The notes beneath the pieces were generated by a model. That model had not been told where the DNA came from and searched no databases. It worked only from the letters and a program-made list of their open reading frames with translations. From CAZGSG01 sp964528095 (GTDB lineage: Bacteria > Bacteroidota > Bacteroidia > Chitinophagales > Chitinophagaceae), in the NCBI GenBank assembly GCA_964528095.1, contig CAZGSG010000035.1, positions 1-28,012 of the forward strand: a stretch of DNA of 28,012 nt, given 5' to 3'. Below are positions 8,899-17,673 of the stretch, piece by piece. Positions within the stretch are counted from its first letter, which is position 1; every line of letters starts with the position of its first letter. The position numbers were made by a program, and so were the translations under genes.

Positions 8899-9567
8899 AT
8901 GGATCGCCGTAAATCTTTAAAACTAATTGCTACCGGTGCTATTGCCGCGCCTGTTGTTATTGCCGGATGTAGTACTGATGATAAAAAGAAAACGGAAACC
9001 GGCAAAACACCGGAGTTTGCGTTGGACCGGAATAAGGATGAGCTGAAATATGAAAAAGAACTATTGGCACAGGAGAAATTCTTTACAGCACACGAAATGG
9101 CCACCATCACTTTACTGGCAGATATTATTATTCCAAAAGATGAAGTAAGCGGTAGCGCCAGCGAAGCAAAAGTGCCGGACTTCATCGAGTTTATCGTAAA
9201 GGACATGCCGGTTCACCAGTTGCCGATGAAAGGTGGTTTGCGCTGGCTGGACATGCAATGCCTGAAACAATATGAAAAAGCATTCACCGATTGCAGCCAT
9301 TCGCAACAAATGGAAATGATAGACGCTATTGCATGGCCCGCAAAAGCCAAACCCGAAATGTCGCAGGGTGTCAGCTTTTTTAATCTCATGCGTAACCTTA
9401 CAGCCACGGGATTTTACACCTCCCCTCTCGGAGTAAAAGATCTCGGATATCTTGGCAATACACCCAATCAATGGAATGGAGTACCAGACGATGTGCTTAA
9501 AGCATACGACCTGGCGTATACCGAGAGAGAGTTAAGGGAGAGTATAAGTTTCGAAAACGGTGTTTAA
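8899..9567 (+). CDS. Gluconate 2-dehydrogenase subunit 3-family lipoprotein
   Basis: The 222-residue protein starts MDRRKSLKLIATGAIAAP, a twin-arginine-like signal, and ends the signal with a lipobox (VIAGC, Cys24). The body matches the gluconate-2-dehydrogenase subunit 3 family: FFTAHEMATITLLADIIIP, then FNLMRNLTATGFYTSPLG, then GNTPNQWNGVPDD. In characterised GMC dehydrogenases this small subunit is the chaperone and export partner of the flavin subunit, which is carried across the membrane with it by Tat. That explains why the upstream GMC enzyme has no signal peptide of its own. No cytochrome c subunit follows, so the final electron acceptor is unclear. Confidence 0.9.
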   Translation: MDRRKSLKLIATGAIAAPVVIAGCSTDDKKKTETGKTPEFALDRNKDELKYEKELLAQEKFFTAHEMATITLLADIIIPKDEVSGSASEAKVPDFIEFIVKDMPVHQLPMKGGLRWLDMQCLKQYEKAFTDCSHSQQMEMIDAIAWPAKAKPEMSQGVSFFNLMRNLTATGFYTSPLGVKDLGYLGNTPNQWNGVPDDVLKAYDLAYTERELRESISFENGV

Positions 9568-9763
9568 TTCAAAATGCAAAATTAAAAATTAAAAAATAGC
9601 CCTTGTTTTTAGAAAAGATAGTACAGGTCTCGAATAGCAAAATATTCATGTAGCCTGATTGATCAGATCCAAATTGATCAGATCCAATTAAAAATGCAAA
9701 ATTCGAAATACACTTCTAAAGACGGGGTCTATTTTTGAATTTTGCATTTTTAATTTTGAATTA
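9565..9763. repeat. AT-rich imperfect inverted-repeat block
   Basis: A 35-nt AT-rich sequence starting at the stop codon of the preceding gene (9565-9599, containing AATTCAAAATGCAAAATT) recurs inverted at 9729-9763. A further partial copy lies at 9686-9710. A related sequence is found at 21606-21649. The arms are imperfect. Dispersed AAAATGCAAAATT-type repeats flanking genes look like an intergenic repeat family of this genome. No coding potential is seen. Confidence 0.6.
9659..9688. repeat. 15-bp tandem duplication
   Basis: TTGATCAGATCCAAA is followed directly by TTGATCAGATCCAAT (14 of 15 identical). It sits inside the AT-rich block. It may be simple slippage or a pair of protein-binding half-sites; nothing else supports a function. 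Confidence 0.6.
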
Positions 9764-9769
9764 CCCCAT

Positions 9770-9808
9770 TGTATCAAAACCGCACAAACCCTGTATCAAA
9801 AACGAACC
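9770..9808 (+). promoter_or_regulatory. 22-bp-spaced direct repeats upstream of the first orphan permease (LytTR-type site candidate)
   Basis: TGTATCAAAACCG (9770-9782) and TGTATCAAAAACG (9792-9804) are 12 of 13 identical and exactly 22 bp apart. They contain the cores AAACCGCACA (9777) and AAAACGAACC (9799). Two helical turns between direct repeats is the geometry of LytTR-family response-regulator sites. The site ends 127 bp before the permease ATG and 15 bp before a good promoter candidate. The second permease gene has a similar pair at nearly the same distance. Confidence 0.5.
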
Positions 9809-9823
9809 AGTTCGTACATCATG

Positions 9824-9856
9824 TTTGATTAACCTGTTGTAAATCATCTATCTTTT
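9824..9856 (+). promoter_or_regulatory. Bacteroidota-type promoter for the first FtsX permease
   Basis: TTTG (9824-9827), a 21-bp gap, and TATCTTTT (9849-9856, 7 of 8 to TAnnTTTG) match the Bacteroidota primary promoter pattern well. They lie about 80 bp upstream of the ATG and just downstream of the paired direct repeats, as expected for an activator site. Confidence 0.55.
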
Positions 9857-9935
9857 ATATTGGCATATCCTTTGGCAAATTCAGCCAGGCTAGTTGCAGC
9901 AAACAAATTCCACTACACCAATAAACCGGCATGCC

Positions 9936-12359
9936 ATGTTTAAAAGCTATTTTAAAACCGCTTATCGTTTTTTATTAAAAAATAAGACATTCAGCTTTAT
10001 CAATATAACAGGTCTGGCCATTGGCACTCTTTGTTGCCTGTATATTTTACTTTATGTGGAAGACCAGTATAGCTATGATAAACATGAAAACCAGGCAGCC
10101 GATATTTACCGCATTTCCAATTCGCTGATCTTACTGGGTGAAGCGCACAAGTATGCCACGATATCCCCTCCCACCGCTCCAGCTATGAAACATGATTTTG
10201 CTGAAGTGAAACAATTCACCCGCGTGTTAAATGCCGGTATGTTCGGAGCAGATCAGCATCTTTTAAAATATAAAGACAGATCATTTTATGAGAAGAAGGC
10301 AGTGTTCGTTGATTCTACTTTCTTCGATATGTTTACCTATCATTTTCTCAAGGGTAATCCTTCACAGGCACTCATTGCACCTTATTCTATCGTATTGTCG
10401 AAGACCACGGCTGATAAACTCTTTCCCAACGAAGACCCTATTGGCAAGATCATCCAGATAGATAATAAAGCGGGCAAAGAAAATCTGACAGTCACGGCTA
10501 TTGTTGATGAAAGCCTGGGCAAATCACATATAGAGGCGAATGCCTTCATTACTATGAACAGCGGGTTGATCGGTAATATCGTCCGTAGCAGTGATGCCTG
10601 GGCCGGTAATAACTTTATCCATTCCTATGTAAAACTACAACCTGGTACCAATGCCTCGCTATTCGAGAAAAAACTCGTTCCGTTCCTATCCAAATATGGC
10701 CAGGAACAAATGAAAGCGATCGGTATGGAAAAAAAATTACTACTGCAACCAATCAGGTCTATTCATACTACGCCGGGATATGACGGCGAGCTGGCAAAAC
10801 CATTGAATCCGACTTTTCTTAATATCCTTTTAATTATTGCATTATTAATACAGGTCATTGCCTGTATCAATTTCATGAACCTCTCAACCGCAAGAGCTTC
10901 AAAAAGAGCAAAGGAAGTAGGGGTAAGAAAAGTGATCGGCGCCGGTAAAAAAGACCTGATCCGCCAGTTCCTTGGTGAGTCACTTCTACTTGCAACGGTC
11001 GGCGTATTACTTGCGCTTCCATTGTTGTTCTTATTATTGCCCTACCTGAACCAGGTCACGCATGCAGATATACAGTTGACTTTTTTCAGTGATTACCGGT
11101 TCTGGCTCATCCTGCTTGCATTGGTGATGGGAACAGGTATTTTGGCGGGAAGTTATCCTGCTTTTTATCTTTCCGCATTCCAGAGCATTAAGGTCATTAA
11201 AGGGAATTTCACCAACCAGGTATCTGCAACAGGTATACGGCGTGCACTGGTCGTATTCCAGTTTGTGTTATCTATTGTACTTATTACCGGGATCATTATT
11301 ATTTATAGCCAGTTGAATTATATAAAAAATAAAGACCTGGGATTTGACAAAGAGCAAAAACTCATCTTCAGTATATACACCGATGGTGTTAATACGGCCA
11401 CGCTGGCGGATAATTTCCGTCTGCTGCCTGAAGTAAAAGCTGTAACAAAAAGCAATAGCCCGTTGGGCAAACCAATTTTGCAGGACAGGAGCGTATACCT
11501 CGCCGGTGGCAACGCGGCTACCGGTCAGGATGTGCAGTTCATGCTCTCGGATAAATATTTTGCGACGGCAGCCGGTATCCAATTCCTGGGCGGTCGTGAT
11601 TTTCACGATTTCGATTCCGGTAAAGTGCTCATTAATGAAACGCTTGCAAAAAAGCTGCGCCTGGATCCTGCCACTGCACAAGGCACAAAATTATTTTCAC
11701 AGGCCGGGAAAGAGGAGACCCTCACTTACGAGATCGCGGGAGTAGTAAAAGATTTTCATTTTAGTTCATTACATGAAAACGTAAAACCATTCATGCTCAT
11801 CTATGATCCGGCTAATCCATCCTTATGTGATATAATGGTGAGTTGCAATAGCACCGATTATACCAGGTTATTGTCCAAAATGGAATCCATCTGGCGAAAA
11901 GATGTGGCAGGCATTCCCTTTGAATATACATTTCTGAATGACCAGGTACAAAAACAATACGAAACAGAGATCACCCTTTCACAAATCATCAATTCATTTA
12001 CAGGCATGGCTATCCTGATCTCCTGCCTGGGTTTGTTTGGACTTGCGGCTTTTAGTGCAGAGCAACGCAGTAAGGAGATAGGCATCCGTAAAGTATTAGG
12101 TGCCAGCGTCAGCGGGGTCGTCACGTTATTGAGCAAAGACTTTTTAAAACTGGTGGGAATAGCCCTGGTTATTGCGATCCCGGTTTCATGGTGGGCAATG
12201 ACCAAATGGTTGCAGGGATTTGCTTACAGGGTTGAATTAAGTTGGTGGATGTTTGCAATCGCTGGCCTGGTGGCCCTATTCATTGCATTGTTCACGGTCA
12301 GCTTCCAGGCTGTAAAAGCTGCAATCGCCAATCCTGTGAAAAGTTTAAAAATGGAATAA
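9936..12359 (+). CDS. Orphan MacB/FtsX-type ABC transporter permease
   Basis: This 807-residue membrane protein has the double-permease layout of Bacteroidota FtsX/MacB proteins. In order: an N-terminal membrane helix (about residues 19-41), a MacB-type periplasmic core, a first FtsX segment (about 293-410, with MNLSTARASKRAKEVGVRKVIGA), another helix near 433 (ALVVFQFVLSIVLITG), a second periplasmic core, and a C-terminal FtsX segment (about 683-807, with SKEIGIRKVLGAS). The EVGVRKVxGA-type motifs are where such permeases contact the ATPase. No ATPase gene is adjacent, so it must pair with a subunit encoded elsewhere. An upstream TTG in the same frame (9894) is less likely than the ATG at 9936, which gives the usual MFKSYFK-type start. 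Likely roles are lipoprotein, peptide or stress-related export; the substrate is unknown. Confidence 0.92.
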   Translation: MFKSYFKTAYRFLLKNKTFSFINITGLAIGTLCCLYILLYVEDQYSYDKHENQAADIYRISNSLILLGEAHKYATISPPTAPAMKHDFAEVKQFTRVLNAGMFGADQHLLKYKDRSFYEKKAVFVDSTFFDMFTYHFLKGNPSQALIAPYSIVLSKTTADKLFPNEDPIGKIIQIDNKAGKENLTVTAIVDESLGKSHIEANAFITMNSGLIGNIVRSSDAWAGNNFIHSYVKLQPGTNASLFEKKLVPFLSKYGQEQMKAIGMEKKLLLQPIRSIHTTPGYDGELAKPLNPTFLNILLIIALLIQVIACINFMNLSTARASKRAKEVGVRKVIGAGKKDLIRQFLGESLLLATVGVLLALPLLFLLLPYLNQVTHADIQLTFFSDYRFWLILLALVMGTGILAGSYPAFYLSAFQSIKVIKGNFTNQVSATGIRRALVVFQFVLSIVLITGIIIIYSQLNYIKNKDLGFDKEQKLIFSIYTDGVNTATLADNFRLLPEVKAVTKSNSPLGKPILQDRSVYLAGGNAATGQDVQFMLSDKYFATAAGIQFLGGRDFHDFDSGKVLINETLAKKLRLDPATAQGTKLFSQAGKEETLTYEIAGVVKDFHFSSLHENVKPFMLIYDPANPSLCDIMVSCNSTDYTRLLSKMESIWRKDVAGIPFEYTFLNDQVQKQYETEITLSQIINSFTGMAILISCLGLFGLAAFSAEQRSKEIGIRKVLGASVSGVVTLLSKDFLKLVGIALVIAIPVSWWAMTKWLQGFAYRVELSWWMFAIAGLVALFIALFTVSFQAVKAAIANPVKSLKME

Positions 12360-12569
12360 ATAGAATTGATCGATATAGCTGGCGCTGCTACCCGTAATGG
12401 GGTGTTAATTTTTCTCATTTAAAAAAACCGGGGGTTGATATTTTTTGCCCCCTTGCTTTTCTCTAATGCCCATCAAAGAAGCGAAATATGCATAACAGTT
12501 TCTTAATATTGAGCATGTGAAAAGACCTTGATTTTTGCCAGGAAATTTAACCATTAAACAAATGTTCCT

Positions 12570-12577
12570 TATTTTCG
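12570..12577 (+). promoter_or_regulatory. Possible -7 box of the desaturase gene with very short leader
   Basis: TATTTTCG (7 of 8 to TAnnTTTG) ends 4 bp before the ATG at 12582. This arrangement, with a -7 box almost touching the start codon, would give a leaderless or near-leaderless mRNA. No clear TTTG lies at the right -33 distance, so confidence is low. The rest of the 222-bp gap 12360-12581 shows only a weak GGGGG/CCCCC stem (12430-12452). Confidence 0.35.
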
Positions 12578-12581
12578 CAGC

Positions 12582-13574
12582 ATGCGCTCAGGTAAGGAAC
12601 TGATTCTCGCTACAAAGCCGTTTGCCAAAGAAATCCCCTGGAAAAGCTGGTATTATACCCTTTCTACTTTGCTATTGCTGATAGTTTGTCTCGGCGGCAC
12701 CTATTTTACACCATATATATGGACAAAATTACTTTGTAGCATTCTCAGCGCTTTGTTGCTGGCCCGTTTTTTCATGATCTTTCATGATTACCAGCACCAT
12801 TCTATTTTACGAAAATCCCTGGTTGCCAATTTCATTTTTACCGGTTTTGGCATGTACATCCTTACTCCTGCCAGTATCTGGAAACGCTCACATGACCATC
12901 ACCATAATAACAACTCGAAACTGTTCAGCGCCAGCATTGGCTCCTTCCCGATAATGACCAGGGAAAAATTTACAGAAGCCTCGGAAAAAGACAGGAGAAT
13001 ATATATGGCCGTGCGTCACCCGTTGACGATATTTTTTGCATATTTCACCATGTTCTTATTTGGCATGTGCCTGCAATCCTTCCTGAGTAGTCCGCGCAGA
13101 CATTGGGATTCACTGGTGGTATTGATCCTGCATATTGCTTTCGCTGTTTTCCTCGGTGTCTATTTTGGGGTAGTCACCCTTTTGTTTACCTATTTCCTGC
13201 CTTTATTCCTGGTACATATGCTGGGTGCCTATCTTTTTTATGCGCAGCATAATTTTCCGGGAGTTGTATTCCGTAGTAATATAGAATGGTGTTATGAACA
13301 TGCCGCTATGGAATCCTCCAGCTATATGAAGATGAACCCTTTCATGCAATGGGCTACTGCCAATATCGGGTTTCATCATATCCACCACATCAATTCAAAG
13401 ATCCCGTTTTACCGTTTGCCCGAGGCAATGGAAAAAATCCCTGAATTAAGAAGAAGTACGGTCACCCGGCTTACTCCTTCGGATATTATCAAATGTCTCC
13501 GGCTGAAAGTATGGGATGCCCGGCAAAATAAAATGCTTACCCTCGCTGAATTAAAAATCGCAGAAAAGGATTAA
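12582..13574 (+). CDS. Membrane fatty acid desaturase
   Basis: The 330-residue integral membrane protein carries the three His boxes of membrane-bound di-iron desaturases: HDYQHH (His68, 72, 73), HDHHH (His104, 107, 108) and HHIHH (His265-269). An additional His lies in YAQHNF (His223). Hydrophobic helices flank the boxes (about residues 25-65, 145-165 and 175-222). The family uses O2 and electrons to insert a cis double bond into acyl chains of membrane lipids (DesA/omega-6-type fold), keeping membranes fluid at low temperature. Position specificity cannot be told. The gene stands alone, and its stop is 21 bp from the convergent stop of lpxD. Confidence 0.9.
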   Translation: MRSGKELILATKPFAKEIPWKSWYYTLSTLLLLIVCLGGTYFTPYIWTKLLCSILSALLLARFFMIFHDYQHHSILRKSLVANFIFTGFGMYILTPASIWKRSHDHHHNNNSKLFSASIGSFPIMTREKFTEASEKDRRIYMAVRHPLTIFFAYFTMFLFGMCLQSFLSSPRRHWDSLVVLILHIAFAVFLGVYFGVVTLLFTYFLPLFLVHMLGAYLFYAQHNFPGVVFRSNIEWCYEHAAMESSSYMKMNPFMQWATANIGFHHIHHINSKIPFYRLPEAMEKIPELRRSTVTRLTPSDIIKCLRLKVWDARQNKMLTLAELKIAEKD

Positions 13575-13595
13575 CCCTGTTTTTCCCAGGCCCCT

Positions 13596-14630
13596 TTATT
13601 TATTTTCCGTTGTAGCTTTTTGCTGTTTTTCCAACGCCGATACCCTGTCCACAATGGCATCCAGGTTACGGAAATGGATATACGCTTTCCTGTATTTATT
13701 CGCGTCAAAGGCGGGTGATCCCATATATACTCCACCAGGCTTGGTAATGCTTTTGGAAATACCTGATTGGGCCGTGATGATGGTGTTGTCTGCTACCTGC
13801 AGGTGACCCACTATTCCTACCTGTCCGCTAAACATACAGTTCTTCCCGATCTTGGTGGATCCCGCTACTACACCGTGTGCGGCATAATAGGTATTCTCGC
13901 CTATTTCCACATTGTGTGCGATATGGATCAGGTTATCAAACTTTACTCCTTTCCGAAGAATGGTAGAACCCAATGTAGCCCGGTCAATCGCACAATTGGC
14001 ACCTATTTCCACATCATCTTCGATAAGGACATTACCTATCTGGGGCACTTTTTTATTATCATTTTCGGGATTGAACCGGAAACCATCACTACCAAGCACA
14101 GTACCTGAATGAATGATACAGTTCTTCCCGATACTTGTTTCAGAATATATTTTTACGCCGGCAAATAAGGTCGTGTTATCACCGATCACCGCATTGTCAC
14201 CGATATAGACCTGCGGGTATATTTTTACATTGTCCCCTATCCGGGCATTCTCCCCTATGAATGAAAACTCTCCGGCATAAATATCCTTTCCGATGGTAGC
14301 GCTTTCGGCTATAAAAGCGAGTTTGGAAATGCCTTTTTTATTCAGTTTTACCTGGTTATACATTTCCAGTAATTTGGCAAAAGCGTTCTCCGCACTCTCT
14401 ACCCGTAACAGGGTAGCTGTGACAGGCGCGGTGAGTGCAAAATCCTTATTGATGATGACCAGTGAAGCCTGGGTAGTATACAGGTATGGGGTATATAATG
14501 GATTAGCCAGGAAAGAAATAGCTCCGGGTTCTCCCTCTTCTATCTTAGCCAGCTTGGTAATAATAACATTTGCGTTTCCTTCTAATTGTCCCTGTAAAAG
14601 ATCGGCGATTTGCTGCGCAGTAAATTGCAT
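13596..14630 (-). CDS. lpxD: UDP-3-O-(3-hydroxyacyl)glucosamine N-acyltransferase
   Basis: The 344-residue protein has an N-terminal LpxD uridine-binding domain (MQFTAQQIADLLQG through AISFLANPLY, about residues 1-100). A left-handed beta-helix of hexapeptide repeats follows (IGENARIGDNVKIYPQV and onward, about 105-320), and then a C-terminal helix. The active-site motif NLIHIAHNV places His239 at the position of the catalytic base known from E. coli LpxD (His239). HSGTVLGSDGFRF is the family signature. The enzyme adds the N-linked 3-hydroxyacyl chain to UDP-acylglucosamine in lipid A synthesis, in the cytoplasm. The usual neighbours (lpxC, fabZ, lpxA) are absent, so this is either a stand-alone or a second copy, both common in Bacteroidota. 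Confidence 0.95.
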   Translation of the reverse strand: MQFTAQQIADLLQGQLEGNANVIITKLAKIEEGEPGAISFLANPLYTPYLYTTQASLVIINKDFALTAPVTATLLRVESAENAFAKLLEMYNQVKLNKKGISKLAFIAESATIGKDIYAGEFSFIGENARIGDNVKIYPQVYIGDNAVIGDNTTLFAGVKIYSETSIGKNCIIHSGTVLGSDGFRFNPENDNKKVPQIGNVLIEDDVEIGANCAIDRATLGSTILRKGVKFDNLIHIAHNVEIGENTYYAAHGVVAGSTKIGKNCMFSGQVGIVGHLQVADNTIITAQSGISKSITKPGGVYMGSPAFDANKYRKAYIHFRNLDAIVDRVSALEKQQKATTENK

Positions 14631-14664
14631 GGATTCAGTTTTATAGTTTAATTATTTCTATAGT

Positions 14665-14672
14665 TAAAGATA
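14665..14672 (-). promoter_or_regulatory. Possible -7 box for lpxD
   Basis: On the minus strand TATCTTTA (7 of 8 to TAnnTTTG) lies 34 bp upstream of the lpxD ATG. A matching -33 TTTG is not evident, so this is a weak call. Confidence 0.3.
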
Positions 14673-14715
14673 ATTGATGTTTGGCTCAATTGATCCCGCG
14701 TCAGCTCAAAATAAA

Positions 14716-15139
14716 TAGAAGATTTACTCCTGATCCGTGCCTCCTTATTCTTAAGTTGGATTTTAAACAAGATCATGCATATAGCCCGGTACAAACAAAA
14801 AGAATGACCACCCATGGCTCCGTGTTAAAACAAATTTTAAACGGGTATCGCAGGTGGAATTGTTTTTTGGAAATGCTGTCGGCGAATATCAACCGGCTTA
14901 AACTTGTTTTTAACACGGTAACACGGAGGAATTTGGATTCTTTTTTTGGAGTGTTGTTAATTTCTGATCACTCATTTATATGTCAAGCCAAATAAGGAGG
15001 CACGGAGGGAGTAAAATGGATAGGAGATTTCCTCCTGATCCATGCCGCCTTATTATTAAGTTGGATTTTAAACAAGATCATGCATATAGCCCGATACAAA
15101 AAGAATGACCACCCATGGCTCCGTGTTAAAACAAATTTT
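14716..15139. repeat. Direct and inverted repeat cluster (CCGTG-type) between lpxD and the second permease
   Basis: A unit of about 120 bp occurs twice in direct orientation, at 14716-14838 and 15021-15139. The copies are highly similar, with one 4-nt gap and a few substitutions, and both contain ACCCATGGCTCCGTGTTAAA. The interval is also internally inverted: 14724-14749 pairs with 14991-15016 (shared CCGTGCCTCCTTATT), and 14816-14842 pairs imperfectly with 14899-14930 (shared CCGTGTTAAAA). The 565-bp gap 14631-15195 therefore looks like a fold-back element with a partly duplicated end. A short open frame inside it (14681-14995) follows the repeats and is not credible as a gene. CTCCGTGTTA is shared with the element at 6665-6914. 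Confidence 0.8.
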
Positions 15140-15195
15140 GAGAAAACGCCAATGGCGTGCTGTATGTAATTCTGTAATCAAGATTTCAGAACATT

Positions 15196-17541
15196 TTACT
15201 CACCCCGCAGTGACTTCACCGGGTTTGCCGTAGCTGCCTTCACTCCTTCTACACTCACTGTGATTATCGCGATTATAAATGAGACCAGCCCTGCTACCGC
15301 GAACATCCACCACGATAGATCAATACGATACTCGGTATTTGATAGGGCTTTTTGCAGTACAAACCCGGCAAGAGGTGATGCTACCAGGAAAGCAATAAAA
15401 ACAGGTTGCAGAAAATTTCGTGAAAGCATAAACCAGATACCTGCCACCCCCGCACCCATCACTTTGCGGATCCCGATCTCTTTGGTACGCCGCTCTACCA
15501 GGAATGCGGAAAGACCAAATAGCCCAAGACAGGAAATAAAAATAGCCATGATGCCAATACCTGTGGTCAATGTTACTGCCGCCCGCAAACCACGAAGTTC
15601 TTTCTGGTATTCTTCTTTGGTAAAAGAATATTCAAAGGGATAATCAGGATTGTTTCGTTTGATGATCTTGCCAACCTCCGCAATATTTTTTTGCCAGTGT
15701 TCATCATTTTTTAGTCGTACAAAAAAATGATTCATCCCTGTTTTTCCCAAATACACGACCATTGGCTTCGGAAATGTAGCAGGGCCATTGTATACGAAAT
15801 CCTTTATCACACCGATCACTGTTTTATCGCCCAGCCTGGTACCGATCACCGGGCCCTTAAGACCCATACGCTGCACCGCTGCCTGGTTGATCAAACAGGC
15901 AAGAGAATCGGTACCGTAGGAAGGACTGAAATCACGCCCATCCACCAGCGTTAGGCCGGCTGTTTTTATCCAGTCATATTGCACGGTAGTAGTGGCTATC
16001 TGCAGGTTCTGGTCCCTGGTTTTCCCCGGCCATTGCAGCCCGGTGATAAATCCTCCGAAGAAAATAAGATTACTGGTACTTGCGGTCACACTTTGTATAC
16101 CCGGTATCCCTGACAGCTCCGTCCTGACGATATCGAATTTATTCTGTAGGTTTCCCTGCACCGGTATATCAATCAAATTATCTGCATCATAACCAATAGG
16201 CCGGTTAAATACACTTTCCTGTTGCCTGAAAAATACAATGGTGGTAATGATCAGGAAAGTGGAAATAGTAAACTGGAATGTGACAAGACCTTTGCGTAAT
16301 GATGAACCATTACTACCTGTAAACACAACCCCTTTTAAAACGCGCACCGGTTTGAAACTACTAAGGAAAAATGCCGGGTAGCTACCTGCTACCAGTCCTG
16401 TTATCGCAGTCAGGATGATAAGCCCGATCCATAGTTTCCAATTCATAAAATCAAGCGACAGGTTCATGTCCGGCAGCCGGTTGATCAGCGGCAGCGATAA
16501 TTTTGCCAGTAGAATGCCCAGCACAAGTGCAAGGAACGACATAAATAAAGCTTCGCCGAGAAATTGAACAATAATAAGCTTTCGCGATGCACCCATCACC
16601 TTGCGTACACCTACCTCGCGCGCACGGCGCTCCGAACGGGCTGTAGCAAGATTCATAAAATTAACACAGGCTATAAGCAAAATAAATATGCCAATGATCG
16701 TTATCACCAGCACAGCTTTTATCAGACCACCCTCTTCCTGTCCGTTTTTAAAATCACCACGTAGCTGAAGATTCGCAAAGGGATAAGCGAATAATGTCTG
16801 TCCGTCGCCGACCTGTGCCCGAAATAATTTTTCCAGTTTATTGTTCAGCACTATATGATCAGCGGCAGGTACTGTCTGTATCCATGTTTGAATGTTGCTG
16901 TTTTGCCATGAATCAAGAGAGGAGCTATTGTCCTGCTCAAAGAGCATAAAGGGAAGTACCATATCAAAATGAATGGAACTATTGTCCGGAATATCTTTAA
17001 CCACGGCGCCCACTTTCAGATTATGAATGGTATTGTGTATAATGAATTTCCCAATAGCGGTTTCATTCCCAAACAATTTCCTGGCTGTACTTTCTGTAAG
17101 TACTACCGATCCTGCATCCTGTAGCGCCTCCGCAGGATTTCCCTCAAGGGATTCAAAACTCATGATATTGAAAAAATCAGGTTCAGCATAAAAACCCTGT
17201 TCATAAAAAAGCTTATCGCCCGCTTTTATAAGTTGTTGCCCGGGAAAGCTGAGCCTCGCTGCATTTTTTATCTCCGGTATCTTGTTACGAAGACTGGCGG
17301 CCAATGGTACAGGCACTGCCTTACTGGTACTTATTTCCCCCTCCGTTTTGATATGCTTCATCAGGAGATAGGTATCCTTTATATTCCTGTGAAATTTATC
17401 ATACCCGTATACTTGCTGTATCCAGGTCATAATCAGAATACAGGTGGCCAATCCTACTGCCAGGCCTCCTATATTAATAATAGACGACATCCTGTTTTTT
17501 ACAAGATTTCTCCAGGTGATTTTTAGATAGTTGATAAGCAT
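15196..17541 (-). CDS. Orphan MacB/FtsX-type ABC transporter permease (second copy)
   Basis: The 781-residue membrane protein has the same architecture as the permease at 9936-12359 but is clearly diverged. In order: an N-terminal helix (IINIGGLAVGLATCILIMTW), a periplasmic MacB-type core, a first FtsX segment near residues 274-395 (MNLATARSERRAREVGVRKVMGAS), a helix near 414 (GLVTFQFTISTFLIITT), a second core, and a C-terminal FtsX segment from about 660 (TKEIGIRKVMGAG). It ends in GVKAATANPVKSLRGE; the ANPVKSL ending is shared with the first permease. No ATPase is adjacent. The gene is monocistronic on the minus strand, with a 22-bp-spaced direct-repeat pair 132 bp upstream. Function is inferred only at the level of export or envelope remodelling. 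Confidence 0.92.
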   Translation of the reverse strand: MLINYLKITWRNLVKNRMSSIINIGGLAVGLATCILIMTWIQQVYGYDKFHRNIKDTYLLMKHIKTEGEISTSKAVPVPLAASLRNKIPEIKNAARLSFPGQQLIKAGDKLFYEQGFYAEPDFFNIMSFESLEGNPAEALQDAGSVVLTESTARKLFGNETAIGKFIIHNTIHNLKVGAVVKDIPDNSSIHFDMVLPFMLFEQDNSSSLDSWQNSNIQTWIQTVPAADHIVLNNKLEKLFRAQVGDGQTLFAYPFANLQLRGDFKNGQEEGGLIKAVLVITIIGIFILLIACVNFMNLATARSERRAREVGVRKVMGASRKLIIVQFLGEALFMSFLALVLGILLAKLSLPLINRLPDMNLSLDFMNWKLWIGLIILTAITGLVAGSYPAFFLSSFKPVRVLKGVVFTGSNGSSLRKGLVTFQFTISTFLIITTIVFFRQQESVFNRPIGYDADNLIDIPVQGNLQNKFDIVRTELSGIPGIQSVTASTSNLIFFGGFITGLQWPGKTRDQNLQIATTTVQYDWIKTAGLTLVDGRDFSPSYGTDSLACLINQAAVQRMGLKGPVIGTRLGDKTVIGVIKDFVYNGPATFPKPMVVYLGKTGMNHFFVRLKNDEHWQKNIAEVGKIIKRNNPDYPFEYSFTKEEYQKELRGLRAAVTLTTGIGIMAIFISCLGLFGLSAFLVERRTKEIGIRKVMGAGVAGIWFMLSRNFLQPVFIAFLVASPLAGFVLQKALSNTEYRIDLSWWMFAVAGLVSFIIAIITVSVEGVKAATANPVKSLRGE

Positions 17542-17673
17542 CGGCAGGTTTTATGTATTTGGCAATAGGGTTAAAAGCAGTCCTGTCGCTGAATCATTAT
17601 ACTACGACTAATAAATATGCCATCTTTTCAATATCTGTAAGCCAGGCCCTTACAACAGGCATCTTGTAATAAC

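Noticed and set aside
9894..9935. Earlier TTG start for the first FtsX permease
   Set aside because: It adds 14 polar residues before the standard MFKSYFKTAYRFLLKN start; the ATG at 9936 fits homologues better.
12430..12452. Terminator after the first permease (GGGGG/CCCCC stem)
   Set aside because: A 5-bp stem with a 13-nt loop and no clean U-tract is too weak to call.
14681..14995. 104-residue open frame on the plus strand between lpxD and the second permease
   Set aside because: It runs through direct and inverted repeats, has no recognisable motif and no promoter; treated as chance coding in repeat DNA.
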